This document shows, piece after piece, positions 45,411 to 58,649 of a stretch of DNA of 64,000 bases. A program made the position numbers and the translations under genes. The stretch spans positions 9,706,174 through 9,770,173 of the forward strand of contig CM025855.1 of assembly GCA_003952965.2 (NCBI GenBank). The letters are read 5' to 3'. The notes under the pieces are model-generated. The model did not search any database. It had not been told where the DNA came from and worked only from the letters and a program-made list of their open reading frames with translations. Origin of the DNA: Morella rubra. Its lineage: Eukaryota; Streptophyta; Magnoliopsida; Fagales; Myricaceae. The number at the start of each line of letters is the position of its first letter. Position 1 is the first letter of the stretch.

Positions 45411-46370
45411 TTAAATGAAAAGTTGGACTTTATGGTTCCATCTTGATTCTAGCTCTGCAGAATAGCCTGACATAATTAATTGTTCAAAGATTTGATCAGT
45501 AATCTCTCTTCTAAAATGTTTAGTGAAAATATCCTCGATTGAAGCTTTGAGTTGAATTATCCATGCTCGAATATCAACTGGGCCTTCCAAAATGGGTTTG
45601 TTAACTCCAGCCTCTCTATGCTAAAATGCCCATTTCTCTCTACCAACCCTGCCATCATCCCAAGGGAGGCAGTATAGAAAGGCAAGTTGAAGGAGTCCAC
45701 CTGATCTTCGTGAATGAGACCCTGTGAAAAAGATTTCCAATAGTTGTATATAGCATCTCTTGGATCTGATAGAAGATTCTTCTTTTCCACATACATTTCA
45801 GAAATGAGAAAATTTTGAGTGATTTACAGTATGTTTTATAGCATGTGGATTTTTTATAGTGACAAAACTAGTAACTTCGTTGTTGCTTGAGACATATTTA
45901 ACATTGTTTACTATATTTATACAAAATTGATTGGCATGGTTTTAATTAACTAACTTTATGACAAAGACTCGAGGCTTAAGAATTGGCTTACCTCTGTAGA
46001 TATATCCAAGAGAATAGATGCAATTATATTGTATATTATACTAGCGGGGATCTAAGAATAAGGCATCCCTTCAGCAGTACTAGACAAAATCATTACCATA
46101 AGCCCCCCATGCACAAGTTCTTTTGCTCTAGCATTAAAAAAGGTATCCACGTCCATAGTGATGTCTTCCCTTGTTGCGTGTTGGAGAATTCTTGTCATAC
46201 AACTCATTAGGCAAAGTAGAGAGCCATTGGAGTGCATAAGAGCTATGTACAATATGGAGAGACGATTCAGGAAATAAGCAACTATGGAAAGAACCTGACA
46301 CACTGGATGCAAAGTATTGCCCTTATGGGAGAATATTGAACAAAGTGTTGAAGTTGTTTGAAGCTTGGTT
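45411..46370 (-). pseudogene. SABATH methyltransferase pseudogene, copy 3
   Basis: Exon 3 is nearly intact (45721-45411: GLIHEDQVDSFNLPFYTASL ... to a TAA at 45411). The intron 2 splice sites are kept (donor at 45991-45987, CAG acceptor just above 45721). Exon 2 (46370-45992) starts abruptly at ASNNFNTLFNILP, keeps SSYALQWLSTLP with the conserved Trp, then shifts frame near NKGR, lacks the following YSGAP-type segment, continues VDTFFNARAKELVHGGLMVM in another frame and has a TAG before the exon end. Exon 1 and the SAM-binding part of exon 2 are gone. Clearly inactive. Confidence 0.85.
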
Positions 46371-47145
46371 TTTTAAAAACAAATAAATCTCTATCAAGAT
46401 TTATACAGATTAAAAACAGTATACTAAACTAAAACAAATTCAAACAATTTATCACAACTACAATATAGGCAAGAAAATTATGGTCAGCACAATAATAAAA
46501 AATAATTAAGGAAAGTAAACAAAACAATCACTACAAGAAACATGGGTTTTGGTTACAAAGAGAAAAATCTCTTGAAGATAAATTTCAAGGGATAAAAAAC
46601 TGTGTGGGCCCATGCCAGGAAAAAAGAAACACTAGTTTTTGAATTTGGAGTATGAGTGATCGGTAGGTCAAATCCAATCACTAATCTTAACACTAGACAC
46701 CTTACCCAAAATACAACATCTGAATCTGTACATCGCAAGGTATGAGAAACTTCTCTTCCATTCAAAGAACGTGATCCTTCACTAATCTGTCCATTGCAAG
46801 TAGTCTTCCTAGTGAACCTCACGTGACCAGCTTCAAGAATAGGGCCTTTCAGGCCTTCACGACTTCCAGCAACTCTAAAATGTCTTCCAAATCTTTTGGG
46901 TGATTTCAGGGTGATCAATTTCTGAACTAAGACACTAAGGAGAGGGTATAGTATCTCACTTGTTCCTTCTTAATTTACATAGAAAACTCTAGGAAAGATA
47001 ATAGAGAGTCTTGGAGGAATATTTCACTATAATGCATAATCTTTGAAATTTTAAGTAGAAAATGAATAAAGTAATGGGGTATTTATTTTGGAGGTTCTTT
47101 CTAGTTAGAGAGGAAGGTTCATGTGGATTTTAGTCTTGACACAAG
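46371..47145. other. gap with a lone CACTA-type end
   Basis: CACTACAAGAAA at 46529-46540 is identical to the CACTA-1 terminus, but no partner end or transposase follows. The rest is unassigned, with no gene. Confidence 0.4.
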
Positions 47146-47979
47146 TGTAGTCAGTACCAAAGGTTGTAATTGAAATCAATGTGTTAAATGATTTACGAAG
47201 AGTCTGTATTCGTGTTATGACTTATTAGAAAACTCTACGAGTTTAGTTTCTAACACATTAAATTGTGTACAATTTGAAGTTTTTTGGATGAAGTTATGGT
47301 TAGATTACTCAAAGGAGGTTAGGCTTGCAGCTAATTCGTAGGTCTAGCGAATTTTGGACAAGTTTGCCATGTTTAGCTTGTTATTATGGATTTTCAATGT
47401 TTCTTTTCATATCTGTAAGAGTCTTTTATGTTTCCTAAGTCCCAATTAATATTTTAGAAGTTGTATTTCTCACTTACTCGTGCTTGGAGGGTGTTCCAAG
47501 ATTTCCTATTTAAACCCTTCTCTAGTAGTGGAAAAATACAGATTTTGAGTGTTTATACAACTTAAGCCTTAGGCTACTTTGAAGAAGGATTTCTTCTACT
47601 TACCCTTCAGTGGACTCTGATAGGTGGCGAGTTCAACTCTTATCCCTTGGTGATTCCGATAGGTGGCAAATTCTTGCTCCGTATCTAGTGTTGGATTACA
47701 TTGGGTTGTGATTTTTATATTCCTTTGTATTCTACTCTGATGGTAAGTTAATCTATCTAAGTGTGTGAGTTTGAGTGTGTTCCCATGTGTTTCCTAACCT
47801 TCTAACAAACATCCCGACATATCCAAACACTATCCTGACCTTCCAAAAATATCCTGAAAACTCATTACTATCCCGAGGTTCCTATTATTCCCGAGGTGTT
47901 CATTTCTTTCGAAATATTCCAACCAAGCTTTGGGTGCTCATGAGATATCCTGCGCTTTCCCTAGTTAACCCCGGTATCA
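47146..47979 (+). repeat. gypsy element 5' LTR
   Basis: Starts TGTAGTCAGTACC and ends GGTATCA two bases before a PBS (TGGTATCAGAGC at 47982-47993, complementary to initiator-Met tRNA type). The first 190 bases match 52313-52504. Confidence 0.8.
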
Positions 47980-48004
47980 AGTGGTATCAGAGCTTTTGGT
48001 TGTC

Positions 48005-51000
48005 ATGGCGGGTTTTCGTCGTCGTGGGCCAAATGTTGACTCTCCTCCAGCTCATGAAAGGATCTCCATGAAGTTGAAATCACAAATCTAAAGAGACAAT
48101 TACAACAACTTCAGCAATGTGTTGAACATTATGAGCCTTTTGATCTTATCATGATTCGGATGGTGACTCTTCTCATCATGAGAATGAGAATCCTTTCTAT
48201 CGTGATCAATTTGAACCATCATTGGAGGAACATGTTCATCATCATCATCATCATGTTCGAAGAAACCATGAAGTCCAATATGATCAACTTGATGTGAGAG
48301 TTGATATCCTGAGTTCGAAGGAAGGATGCAGCCAGATGAGTTTCTTGATTGGTTACATTCGGTGGAGCGGATCTTTGATTATATGGAAGTACTGGAAGAA
48401 TGGAAGGAAAAGCTTGTCGCATTAAAGTAAAAAAAAAAATATGCTTCTCTATAGTGGGAGAATTTTAAAAAGCAACGTGCTCGAGAAGGAAGAAGTCGTA
48501 TTGGTACATGGGAAAGATGAGGAAAGTTCTTAAGCAAAAATTTTTGCTAGATAATTACCGACAAGATATTTTTCTTAAGTTCCACAATTTCAAGCAAAAT
48601 GATCTTTCAATGGAAGAATATACTATAAAGTTCGATCATCTCATGATGAAGTGTGATGTGGCAGAGCCGGAAGAGCAAACCATCGCTCACTATCTTGGTG
48701 GCCTAAGATTGGAGATTGGCAAATATTGTCCAATTACAATCGTATTGGACTTACAATGATGTTGTGAAACTAGCAACAAAAGGAGGCTCATGGAAGTAGG
48801 CCACGATTTGGAGCAAAGGAGGTCATTCCAACCGAGGGAGCTCTTTAGTCCCTAAAGTTTCAGCACCAAAAGTTTTCAGCAAACAAAGCATCTCCTCAAC
48901 TCCTGAAGAATGAAGGAGGACCAAGTTCAAGTCGCCAAAATCCTAATGCTTATAAGTGTTTCAAATGCCAAGGATTTGGTCATATTGCTTCTGATTGTCC
49001 AAACCGCAAAGTGGTGACTCTTATTGAAGAAGAATGGATGGACAAAGGCGATGAAAAAGAACCAATGGAGAAAGATGTAGAAAACGAGGAAGATGAAGAT
49101 GTCACTTATGCCGACATTGGAGAATCACTTGTTGTTCGAAGAAGTTTGAGTTCAGTCCATGAAGATTGTGATGAATGGTTGTGGATAAACATCTTTCAAA
49201 CAAGATGCACTTCCTATGGTAAAGTTTGTGATATTATCATTGATGGTGAAAGTTATGAGAATGTAGTGCCGAAAGAAATGGTGAAGCTAAAACATAAGAC
49301 ACAACCTCGACACAACCTCATCCTCAACTTTACAAGCTTACGTGGTTTCTAAAAGGTAACGAGGTGAAGGTAAATAAATACACTTTTGTTCAATTTTCTA
49401 TTGGCAAGAATTACAAAGATGAAGTTTTATGTAATGTTGTGTCTATGGATGCTTTCCATTTACTTCTTGGTAGACCATGGCAATATGATAGAAAGTTATT
49501 CATGATGGTTTCAAGAATACTTATGATTTTGTCAAAGATGGAGTAAGGATCATTTTGGGTCCTTTGCATTTGGAGAGATCTCCCAAACCTTATAAAGGAG
49601 AGGGAAATAATTTACTCTCTATATGTGATGTTGAGAAGGAGTTGATGTGTTCTAACGAAGTTTGTGCTCTTGTGGTGATGGAAGAAAATGAAGAATTGAA
49701 TGAACCACCTCTTATTATGCAATCTCTTCTTGATAAATTCATTGATATCATTCCCGAAGAAATTTCACATGTCTCCCTCCTATGAGAAACATTCAACATT
49801 CGCATTGATCTTGTACCGGGTTCATCATTCCAAACAAAGCAGCCTATAGGATGAGTCCTAAGGAGAATGAAGAATTGCAAAGGCAAGTTGGGAGCTTTTG
49901 GCTAAAGGCTTGGTGAAAGAAAGCATGAGTCCTTGTGTTGTCCTAGCACTTCTTGTACCAAAGAAGGATGGAACGTGGCGGATGTGTGTTGATAGTAGAG
50001 CGGTGAACAAGATTACCATCAAATACGTTTTCCTATTCCTCGCCTTGATGATCTTCTTGACCAACTTCACAGTGGTTCTATCTTTTCGAAGATAGATCTT
50101 CGAAGTGGTTATCATCAAATTCGAATGAGGCTGGGAGATGAATGGAAGACCGCTTTCAAAACTCGAGATGGTCTTTATGAATGGATGGTTATGCCTTTTG
50201 GGCTTTCTAATGCTCCTAGCACCTTCATGCACCTTATGAATCATGTCTTTAAATCTTTTATTGGGCATTTTATTGTTGTCTACTTTGATGATATCTTGGT
50301 GTACAACAAGCATAAGGAGCAACACTTGGAACATCTTTGGCAAGTGTTCACAACTCTACGGGAGCAAAAGTTGTTTGCAATTTGGAGAAATGTCATTTCT
50401 TTATGGAAAGCCTTATCTTTTTAGGCTATGTGGTTTCTAGTGAAGGGATAAAGGTGGATCCTAGCAAGATTGAAGCTATCATGACTTGGCCTATACCAAG
50501 GTCGATTCATGATATTCGAAGCTTTCATGGTCTTGCATCTTTTTATCGAAGATTCATCAAAGGATTCAGCTCTATCATTGCACCCATCACTGAGTGCTTG
50601 AAGGGAGGTATTTTCAAGTGGACTAGTGAAGCTGAGAAGAGTTTTGATGTTATCAAGAGAAAGATGATGGAAGCTCCAATCCTTTCTTGCCAAATTTTGA
50701 CATTTTGTTCGAAGTTGATTGTGATGCTTCTAATGTTGGCATTGGTGCAGTACTTAGCCAAGAAGGAAAGCCTATTGCCTTCTTTAGTGAAAAGTTGAGT
50801 GAGTCTCGCAAGAAATACTCGACTTATGACAAAGAATTTTATGCTATTGTTCAAGCCTTGCATCATTGGAGTCATTATCTCCTTCCTAAGGAGTTCATCT
50901 TGTTCTCGGATCATGAAGCCTTGAAGTACTTGAATAGCCAACAAAAACTCAATTCCCGACATGCCAAATGGAGTGAGTTTTTACAATCATTTTCCTTTGT

Positions 51001-52260
51001 TCTTAAGCATAATGCGGTGTTCAAAATCAAGTTACTAATGCTTTGAGTCGTCGACATTCTTGTTTTCTACTATGCAAGTTAATGTTTTGGGCTTGAAGTG
51101 GTGAAAGAACTTTATAAGGAGGATCCCTACTTTATCAAGGTATGGGAAGAATGTTCTAAGGGTTCTTATCACTCTTTTTTTATTATATAATGGTTATCTT
51201 TTCAAAGGCAATCAATTGTGTATTCCACAATGCTCTTTGAGGAATGTCATTATCATTGAAGCTCATGGTGGACTTGCTGGTCACTTTGGTAGAGATAAGC
51301 CAAAAATGGAGTGAGATGTTATGAGACATGTGGAGGGTTGTAGAGTTTGTCGCATTGCAAGAGTCATGGCCAAAATATAGGGTTATACACTCCCCTTCTT
51401 ATTCTAATTCACCTTGAGAAGATGTGAGTATGGATTTTGTCATGGGATTGCCAAAGATTTAAAGGAACAAAGATTTAGTCATGGTGATTGTTGATTGCTA
51501 TTCGAAAATGACGCATTTTGTTCCTTGTAGCAAGACTCTTGATGCTTCTATGTGGCGGATCTCTATTTTCGAGAAGTTGTTAAGCTGCATGGAATTCCAA
51601 AGACTATCACATCGGATCGAGATACAATGTTCTTGAGTCATTTTGCCGTACTATTTGGAGGAAGCTTGGAACTAATCTACAATTTAGTTCAACTTGTCAT
51701 CCTCAAACCAATGGACAAACGAAAGTTGTCAATTGAAGCTTCAGAAATTTATTCAGGAGCTTTGTTAGCAAGAATTTTCGTTAATGGGATCTACTTCTTG
51801 CACAAGCTGAGTTTGCTTATAATCGTTCCACTAGTCAAACTACAGGTTGTAGTCCCTTTGAAATTGTCTATGGTTAGAATCCTATTAGTCCTTTAGACTT
51901 GGCTCCACTTCCTACTACTCATCATTTTAGTGGTGATGCCGAGGAGAGAGTAAAGAACATTAAGAAGTTGGATGAACAAGTTCGAGATTGGATTCTCAAG
52001 GAAATTGAGAAGTAAAAGAATCAAGCCAACAAGCATCGAAAGCAAGTAAGTTTCAAGGAAGGTGATTTGGTGTGGATTCATCTAAGGAAAGAACGTTTCC
52101 TAGGAGGAGGACACGCTAAGCTCAAGCCTAGAGCCGATGGACCATTCAAGGTGCTTCAATGCATTGATGAGAATTTGTATAAGATTTAACTTCTACTGGA
52201 ATATGCAGTTTCAGCAACCTTTAATGTCTCTGGCCTTTCCCATATCATGAGAAGAAGATG
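48005..52260 (+). pseudogene. Ty3-gypsy gag-pol polyprotein, decayed
   Basis: Order gag, protease, reverse transcriptase, RNase H, integrase (gypsy order). Gag starts MAGFRRRGPN at 48005 and is soon out of frame. The later gag block has RTWEKMRK-like text, MEEYTIKFDHLMMKCD, and a zinc knuckle CFKCQGFGHIASDC near 48960-49000. The protease region IIIDGESYENVV is at about 49240. RT runs from about 49890 ([19 protein letters not shown]), with [20 protein letters not shown] and catalytic YFDD at 50281-50292, then FLGYVVS and FHGLASFYRRFI. RNase H has DCDASNVGIGAVLSQEGKP near 50710. The integrase core has [12 protein letters not shown] near 51580. The C-terminal part is LGGGHAKLKPRADGPF near 52105. 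Frame changes and stops in every domain. Confidence 0.85.
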
Positions 52261-52312
52261 AAGAGTTAGCCTCGAGGTCGAGTCTTTTCCAACCAAGGGA
52301 GCATGACTCAGG

Positions 52313-52504
52313 TGTGGTCAGCACAGAAGGTTATAATTGAAATCAATGTCTAGAATAATGTACGAAGAGTCTGTGTTTGAGTTATGGATTTTTGGAAAGC
52401 TCAACGAGTCTAGTGTCCGACGCATCAAAAGGTGTAAAATTTGGAGTTTTCTAGACAAAGTTATGGTTAAATTACTCCAAGCAGGTCAGGCTGATAGCTA
52501 ATTC
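52313..52504 (+). repeat. gypsy element 3' LTR, truncated
   Basis: Starts TGTGGTCAGCAC after a purine-rich AACCAAGGGAGCA. Matches the first 190 bases of the 5' LTR, then ends at AGCTAATTC. About 640 bases are missing. Confidence 0.75.
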
Positions 52505-53603
52505 CAACACCGATATTTCGATTGCTGAGCAGCATTCTAAGTCTTCTGCATTCCAGATCATTACCAGATGGAGATGACAAATTTTGTCGCACCTGAAGCA
52601 TCAGTTGCTTCTGTAACTGAACTTAATTGAAAGGCTGAGGAGACTACATCAAAGACTTAGGCTGAAGAAGTCCAGATCGAAGTTGCTCCAGCCCCTAGAA
52701 AAGGAGAAACGTTTTCAGGAGAGACAAACCTTTCGTCCTTCACCAACATCATATATCAAATTTGGATGCACCAAATGCAAAATTCAAATGGAAATTTCAT
52801 ATCATGTGGCAGATGTTAAAATTAATTGTCAGACGAGAAACTAAAGTGAAAGGAGGGAACGGGGTGGGAACAATCTTTATTCTCTCTAGCTCTTTCATAA
52901 GAGGGCAGGTTGAATAAAACTGGAAACAATAACGACACTTTAGAAAGAAGTTTAACAATCAACTTCAGCAATATTCCCCCACTCAACCAAACAAGGAAGG
53001 CCTTTGCTTTGATCAAAATAACACACGAAAAACATAAATGAATTAAAAAATACCCCAAAAACCAAAACCGTAAAAGAAATCAAAATTTAATAGAAGGCAA
53101 CAGAATCACAGCACTAGCCAAGAAAAAATTTGAAAAAATAACGGAAATTTCTACAGAAAACCAGCGTCCAAAAAACTGACAAAAGAACCAATGATTAAAA
53201 ACAAAAACTTTATCTACAGTAAAAGAACCACAAAGAAACATTAAAAAGAAACAACAAAATGCGAAAAATATAAACAGAACACTAACCCGCATAAAAGTAT
53301 GACTTACGGTATGAAGAAACAAGAAGAAAGACACAGAAAATAATTGCACCCACAAAGAGAAACGAAAATCAATACTCCAGTACCAAAAACACACCTACTT
53401 ATCACATGGCCATAAGTTCTTGACCCATTTCTGCAGCAGGCCCTTCTTTGGGTTATATTGGTGAATACGCGTGCCCTTTGGAAAAGTCTTTGGTTGAGGC
53501 ATCTTTTCGTGATCATGATGAATGCACTGTAAGTCATGCAACCTCTCTGATTCTGGTTATTTAGCCTTCGGATGTTTTCCTTATGGATGATTGTACTCTC
53601 TTC
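52505..53603. other. gap between gypsy element and LEA fragment
   Basis: 52570-52790 gives a broken acidic reading (EASVASVTELN, AEEVQIEVAPAP) that I cannot assign. 52850-53400 is A-rich without a gene. Confidence 0.35.
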
Positions 53604-53748
53604 ATGTACGGTGATATTTTCCCCATTGAGGAAGAACTTGTGGAGAAGCCGGTGGCTCCAAGGGATGTGGTGATGATGCAGAAGGCGGAGATTGCAATGG
53701 TCGGGCATATCTAGAAGGGAGGTGCGGCCGCAGTCATGATCAGATCAT
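53604..53748 (+). pseudogene. seed maturation protein (SMP/LEA D-34 type) fragment
   Basis: From ATG at 53604 it reads YGDIFPIEEELVEKPVAPRD, then VVMMQKAEIAMVG and, after an in-frame TAG at 53712-53714, KGGAAAVM. This follows the family pattern YGD-F-V-(S)GEL-KPIAP-DAAMMQ-AE--V-GQTQKGG-AAVMQ. Only the N-terminal half-repeat is present and the stop replaces the Gln of the QKGG motif. LEA/SMP proteins protect drying seeds; this is a dead fragment, perhaps carried by a transposon. Moderate certainty because it is short. Confidence 0.6.
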
Positions 53749-54430
53749 ACCAAAGGAGCTAGGCTGTTGTTCATCCAAGGAAGGAATATGGTGGCCCCCA
53801 ACATAGTCTCTTGGTTGATTTTTAATGACATGACAGTGTTGAGTTGTAAATTTTATGAATGACATGGCAAAATGATGATGTGACAGGACCTTCTATTAGA
53901 GAAACAGGTGAAGCCCTGACGGAAGAGCTCTTTTGTCAACAATTCAAAATTGAAGGACCAAAATCTTAAAAAAAAAACTAGGGACTAAAATATAAAAGTG
54001 GTGGAAACCTAAGGTCTAAAATGTCATTTTCCTTAATTCTAACAATCATCTGTTATTAGTTACAAAAGAGAGCCATATCAAACTTCAAGTGAACTCCAGG
54101 AACCCTCATAAAATAGTTACGCCTCAAACTCGCATTAATGAAATGCAGACTTTAGGCAAATTTCAATATTTAGAAAGTACTTACAGACTTTCCTATATTC
54201 TGCAATTAGTCTATAATCACATGAGGCTTCTATAATCTTCAAACTCACGAATTATACAGACATAACCAATGATCACAAAATTTAATGCCAATTACATAAA
54301 CATTTACAATCTTCCTCTTTGGCATACATCGTGACAAAACTAACCTAGCCTCTAAAACCATTAATTTTGTTGATCACAACCACAAACCCATATACAAAGA
54401 GACCACAACCTATATATGTAAGTCCAAGGA
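53749..54430. other. gap without gene; possible copia 3' end
   Basis: On the minus strand, TATGCCAAAGAGGAAGATTG at 54336-54317 looks like another copia polypurine tract followed by an LTR start (TGTAAATG near 54308). No coding sequence supports it. Confidence 0.3.
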
Positions 54431-55590
54431 TTTAGGCAACCCAAGAAGGGGGGTGAATTGAGTTTCTAAACTTTTTCGCTTTTAACTCCCAAAGTCGTGT
54501 TTGTAAAGTCAAGACTAATTTAGCATAAGTATATTGATGCAACAAGTAATAAGTGCTAAATGTAAAGATTAGGATTTAGAGAAGCAAACACGAGATTTTT
54601 AGGTAGTTCGGCAAACCTGCCTACATCCACCCCTCAAGCTTCTTTACTGAGCCTTGAGGTTTTCTCACTATCTTCCAAATAGTGTACACACTAGCTTCCG
54701 GGTGCTAGAGAACCGTACAAGTGTTTTCCCTGGCTCAACACTCACAACCCAACCAAGCTTGAGATATACCCTCTCTAAGCTTCTTCACTAAAGGAATCAC
54801 CTCTTATGGATCGGAAGATTACAAGAATAAACTCTCTCAAAGAGTGTATATGAAAATGGAAAGTTCTATCTCTTTGATTCACACAATGACAAGGAAAAGA
54901 AAGTGTAATTTGTGTGAATGATATGAGAAATATGGAATAGAAGGTTTAAGATATTTCTCAAGCTAAGTAAAATGATATGTGGCTGTTCTCTCGTTTAGAG
55001 ACAATAGGAAGTCTTTATATAGGCCATATGAAAAAACTAGCCGTTTATAGCCGTTGGGTCGATTTGACAATTTTACCGTTGTACCGGTTGACCGTTCAAC
55101 TAGTCATTGCTCAACGGTCATAAAATTTGAATGCTGTCAACATCATGCTTCATGTAGTGGTCGACCGCCACAAATCATTTTCATCATCCGTTACAATTAA
55201 AAAGTCACTTTTTGACATTTTTGAAATCTCATTTCAAAAACCAACTTTGTAAAAGTATAACCAAGGCTTGGGAGTTTATATAGGGATGATTTGAAAACAT
55301 TTAAAGTGCATTTTGGTTGTCAAACTTGTGATAAGAAGATTATGCACGGTTTGAAAAATATGCAAGTGTGTGATTCAAATCCTTGTCAAAAGTGAAACTA
55401 AGAGTTACAAGGTTATACCCTATGGTCTTGAATTTTAACTTTTGAGCTCCTTGCATCTTCTTGATCTTCAATCTTCTTGTCTTTGGCTCTTTGATAAAAA
55501 TGTCTTTGTCTTTAAAGATGTCCATTTTGTAAACTTAATCCATTTATTGAAATCATCAAAATATCGATTGTGAACAAAAGCCAACAATAT
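54431..55590 (-). repeat. LTR-like block (copia type, minus strand)
   Basis: Sense start TGTTGGCTTTTGTTCAC at about 55590 and sense end CAATTCACCCCCCTTCTTGG near 54440, both typical of plant copia LTRs. No PPT or PBS borders it, so a solo LTR or fragment is likely. Confidence 0.45.
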
Positions 55591-55852
55591 ACTCTAACAT
55601 AGACTAATTAAACTATTCTTGAGATTTTAAAACCAGCGGAAAACAATTTGAACAGACACAAGTAACTAACTAATCTAATTAATTTAAATATTAACAAAAT
55701 ATCCACAATTAATCTCATTAACTTAAGAATTATAAACCTTAAATCATGATTAGTTGGTAAGTATCACTAATGACCCATATAACATACTTTTGATTGGTGT
55801 TGAAGATGTCTATATACTACCTGATAATTACAAACTGCAAGCTAAGTTTTCT
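55591..55852. other. short AT-rich gap
   Basis: No ORF or motif seen between the LTR-like block and the truncated CACTA-2. Confidence 0.3.
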
Positions 55853-57178
55853 TTAGTACTCCAACCCGACAGATTACCTTATGTAGGAAAATCATCCACC
55901 ATCCATAAGAAAGTTGCATGCATTTGAAAATACAACAACCTCAATGCATCCCATGCTTTGACCCCATCATTCCATGAACTCTTTAACTGATTCCAACGAA
56001 TCTACGGACATATTGATATAATTCTTGATGACCTCGGCCCTGGTATTAGTAAGGTCATCACCATCTACAGGTCCTTAATACACTTCCACAGTTGCAGATT
56101 GTAAGGGACGAGCATTATAGGCCACGTTCTATGATGACTACTCTTATGCAATAAAGGATTAAAACCATCAGAAGCCAACCCCAAGTGAACATTTCGAGGA
56201 TCACTTGCAAACAATTCATGCTATGTATCAAACTCTTTCCAAGATAATGCGTCTGTCGGATGCCTCAACATAACCTCGTCATCTACCCATTTTTCCTTTT
56301 GGCATTTCATATCCTATGCTAATTAATTCCTTTACAATAAATAGTCTTTCCAACCTCAGTTTAAGTTGTAAGGGAGGAAGTACCTTCTATGTGACTTGTT
56401 TGCCCTATTTTTTATCATACATAGAAGACATGCCTGCTTTTCAGCATTTTCCTTACAGAACAAAACACAATCATTTCGACACGCATGAATCTAATTGGAA
56501 GTAAACCTAACCCCCTTTTTTTAGCTTTTTTGCCTCGTAGAATGACATGGGTAGCATCTCACCATTAGGAAGGGAGTCCATGTAAAACCGCAGTACCTCA
56601 TTGAATGAGTTTAGACTCTAATTATTCTTCATCTTAATGTGCAGTAACATCACACTAAAAAACAGTTTCAAGTACTTGAAACACCTCGGGTAGAGCTCTT
56701 TCGTAGTGTCCTCCCATAACTTCATAAAGTGGGTGTCATTGTCTTCCATACAGCTCTGGTCACACTCGAGTATGTCACCGTTACTCATCTCCACATTATC
56801 ACTGTTCGCATACAACCCAACCCCAAAATCATCTAACATAGCGTGCATCTCATAACCGCTCTCTTTAGAATAGTCTAACTTCATTAAATCACCGCTTCCC
56901 AACCCAAATGTACTAACTTCCAACGCCTCAATCTTTTCTCCATACAATACCCTTTGTGTATAACTCGGATCAAAACCATTTATGAATAATTGGTCCACCA
57001 TTAAATCTACGGTCTCAATCGTTTCTCCACGCAATACCCATCGCGCATTTTTTACAAGGGCATTGAAACAGACGACTACTATCTATGGTTGGTCTTACCA
57101 TGTCCATAAATTGGCCGACGCCACGTGCATAATGAGCACCCCATCTATCCCTCTCATTGATCAAACTTTTATCCATTA
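55853..57178 (-). pseudogene. CACTA-2 transposase, 5' half only
   Basis: The start at 57178 begins MDKSLINERDRWGAHYARGV, with the CPCKKCAMGI cysteine motif of the transposase-associated domain. It continues through an acidic stretch (56620-56990), a zinc-like region near 56470, and TNP2-like text to DDFPT and GNLSGWSTK at about 55853, where homology ends. Stops and frame changes (for example TAA inside DDFPT-GNLSG). The matching part of CACTA-1 is 22087-20770. Confidence 0.75.
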
Positions 57179-58649
57179 CAAATACTTATTCATACAAGAT
57201 TGTAAAGAAAGATCATGTATGTCTTTATAGCACATTCTACTCCATCCCTATAGTAGGTAGGTCCCATCCCATTTGGGTTTGTAAACTCCAATTTCAATGC
57301 CGAGCAACGAGCAATTGCTGCGTGTCAACAAATAATTTGGCATCATCTCCCCTTAGCCCTTCTGGTGCACCCATTAGCATTGTTGTCACACACTAGTGGA
57401 TTATTGCTATAAGTGCCTAACTTTAACAGTAACCCAAAGAACAAATGCTGGATATTGCATGAACTTTTCGTTGACCGTAGCGATGACTTGGGACATTTGA
57501 CTACGAATTATAGTTTACAATCTCAAGCTGTTCATGGATTGAAAATATTTGTGGCCAACACAACGTCATTCAAACTAACAGATGTTGCATAAGCTTCAAA
57601 CGAGTCTAACAATATTATGCATGGACCAACAACAAACTAAACCGTTCGAACTTGTCCAAACGGTCACGACTTTTTCCAAACTCATCTGAATAGTCATGAC
57701 TTTGTTCAAATGGTGTCAGATAACACCGTTCAAATAGAAAGGAACGGCAACAAATACAGATTCCCAGTGTTAAACACTTGGAAATTGAACAGATACAAGT
57801 TTCAGAAAATGAACAAATATCTACTGTAAAACGCATAAAAAATGACCCAATTAGCATACCTGATAACTTAGTATACAATATGACTGCTTGAACACCTCAC
57901 AAACATCATACAATCATTTTTTTTTGTCCAAAATTCAACAATAAAAAAATACCCATTTACAAAATCTAACAAATACTAAAACCAATTTAAATAATTCTTA
58001 CCTCTAATCGAATGTAAGCTTCTCTCCTTTTTCTTAGTCCTACAAAAGCAAGCAACAAGCGGTTAAAAATCAACCAAAATTTAAACTAAAAAAACTCATG
58101 TTTTAACCCTCAATTAAAAACACCACTTCAAGCCTTTCAAAACTACAAATCCATTGAATCAATCACAATGAATGGCCTTGATGACCTCTGTTGGGCATTC
58201 CTCCAAGTTTTAAACACGAGCTCCTTGTCTCTCTTTATAAATGAAGGTTTTGGGACCTTCGGGTTATCCATTTTTTTTCTAACTCTCAATGTAGTACTCG
58301 AACGCAACTTACGACCATTTGAATAAATGCAGACCAAATCAAAATATGGAAAAATTTGGCTCCCAGTCTGTTTGCGTTAGAACGAACATTATTATGTGTT
58401 CCAATGGTCATGCAACGATGACGTATCTCAACTATGTGCCATCTGAACGGTTAAAAAATAAGCAAAAAGCAAGCGAAACAAGACGACATCTCGTGAAAAG
58501 GTAACATCCGAACACTTACGAATAGCTGTCCGAACGGTTATGTCGTCCAAAAAACGTTGACATTTTCAATAGGGTACACATTCATATTATATTAGAAATA
58601 ACTACTAAAATTACCGCAAAAAATAGAAATACCCATTGAGTTACAAAGT
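57179..58649. other. CACTA-2 5' untranslated and subterminal DNA
   Basis: 57240-57400 resembles the leader of CACTA-1 (22170-22330). 57620-58560 carries scattered CCGTTCGAAC/CCGAACGGTT words. No gene. Confidence 0.5.

Noticed and set aside
53080..53394. 104-residue minus-strand hydrophobic ORF
   Set aside because: Low-complexity antisense of A-rich DNA giving Phe-rich text; no family resemblance.
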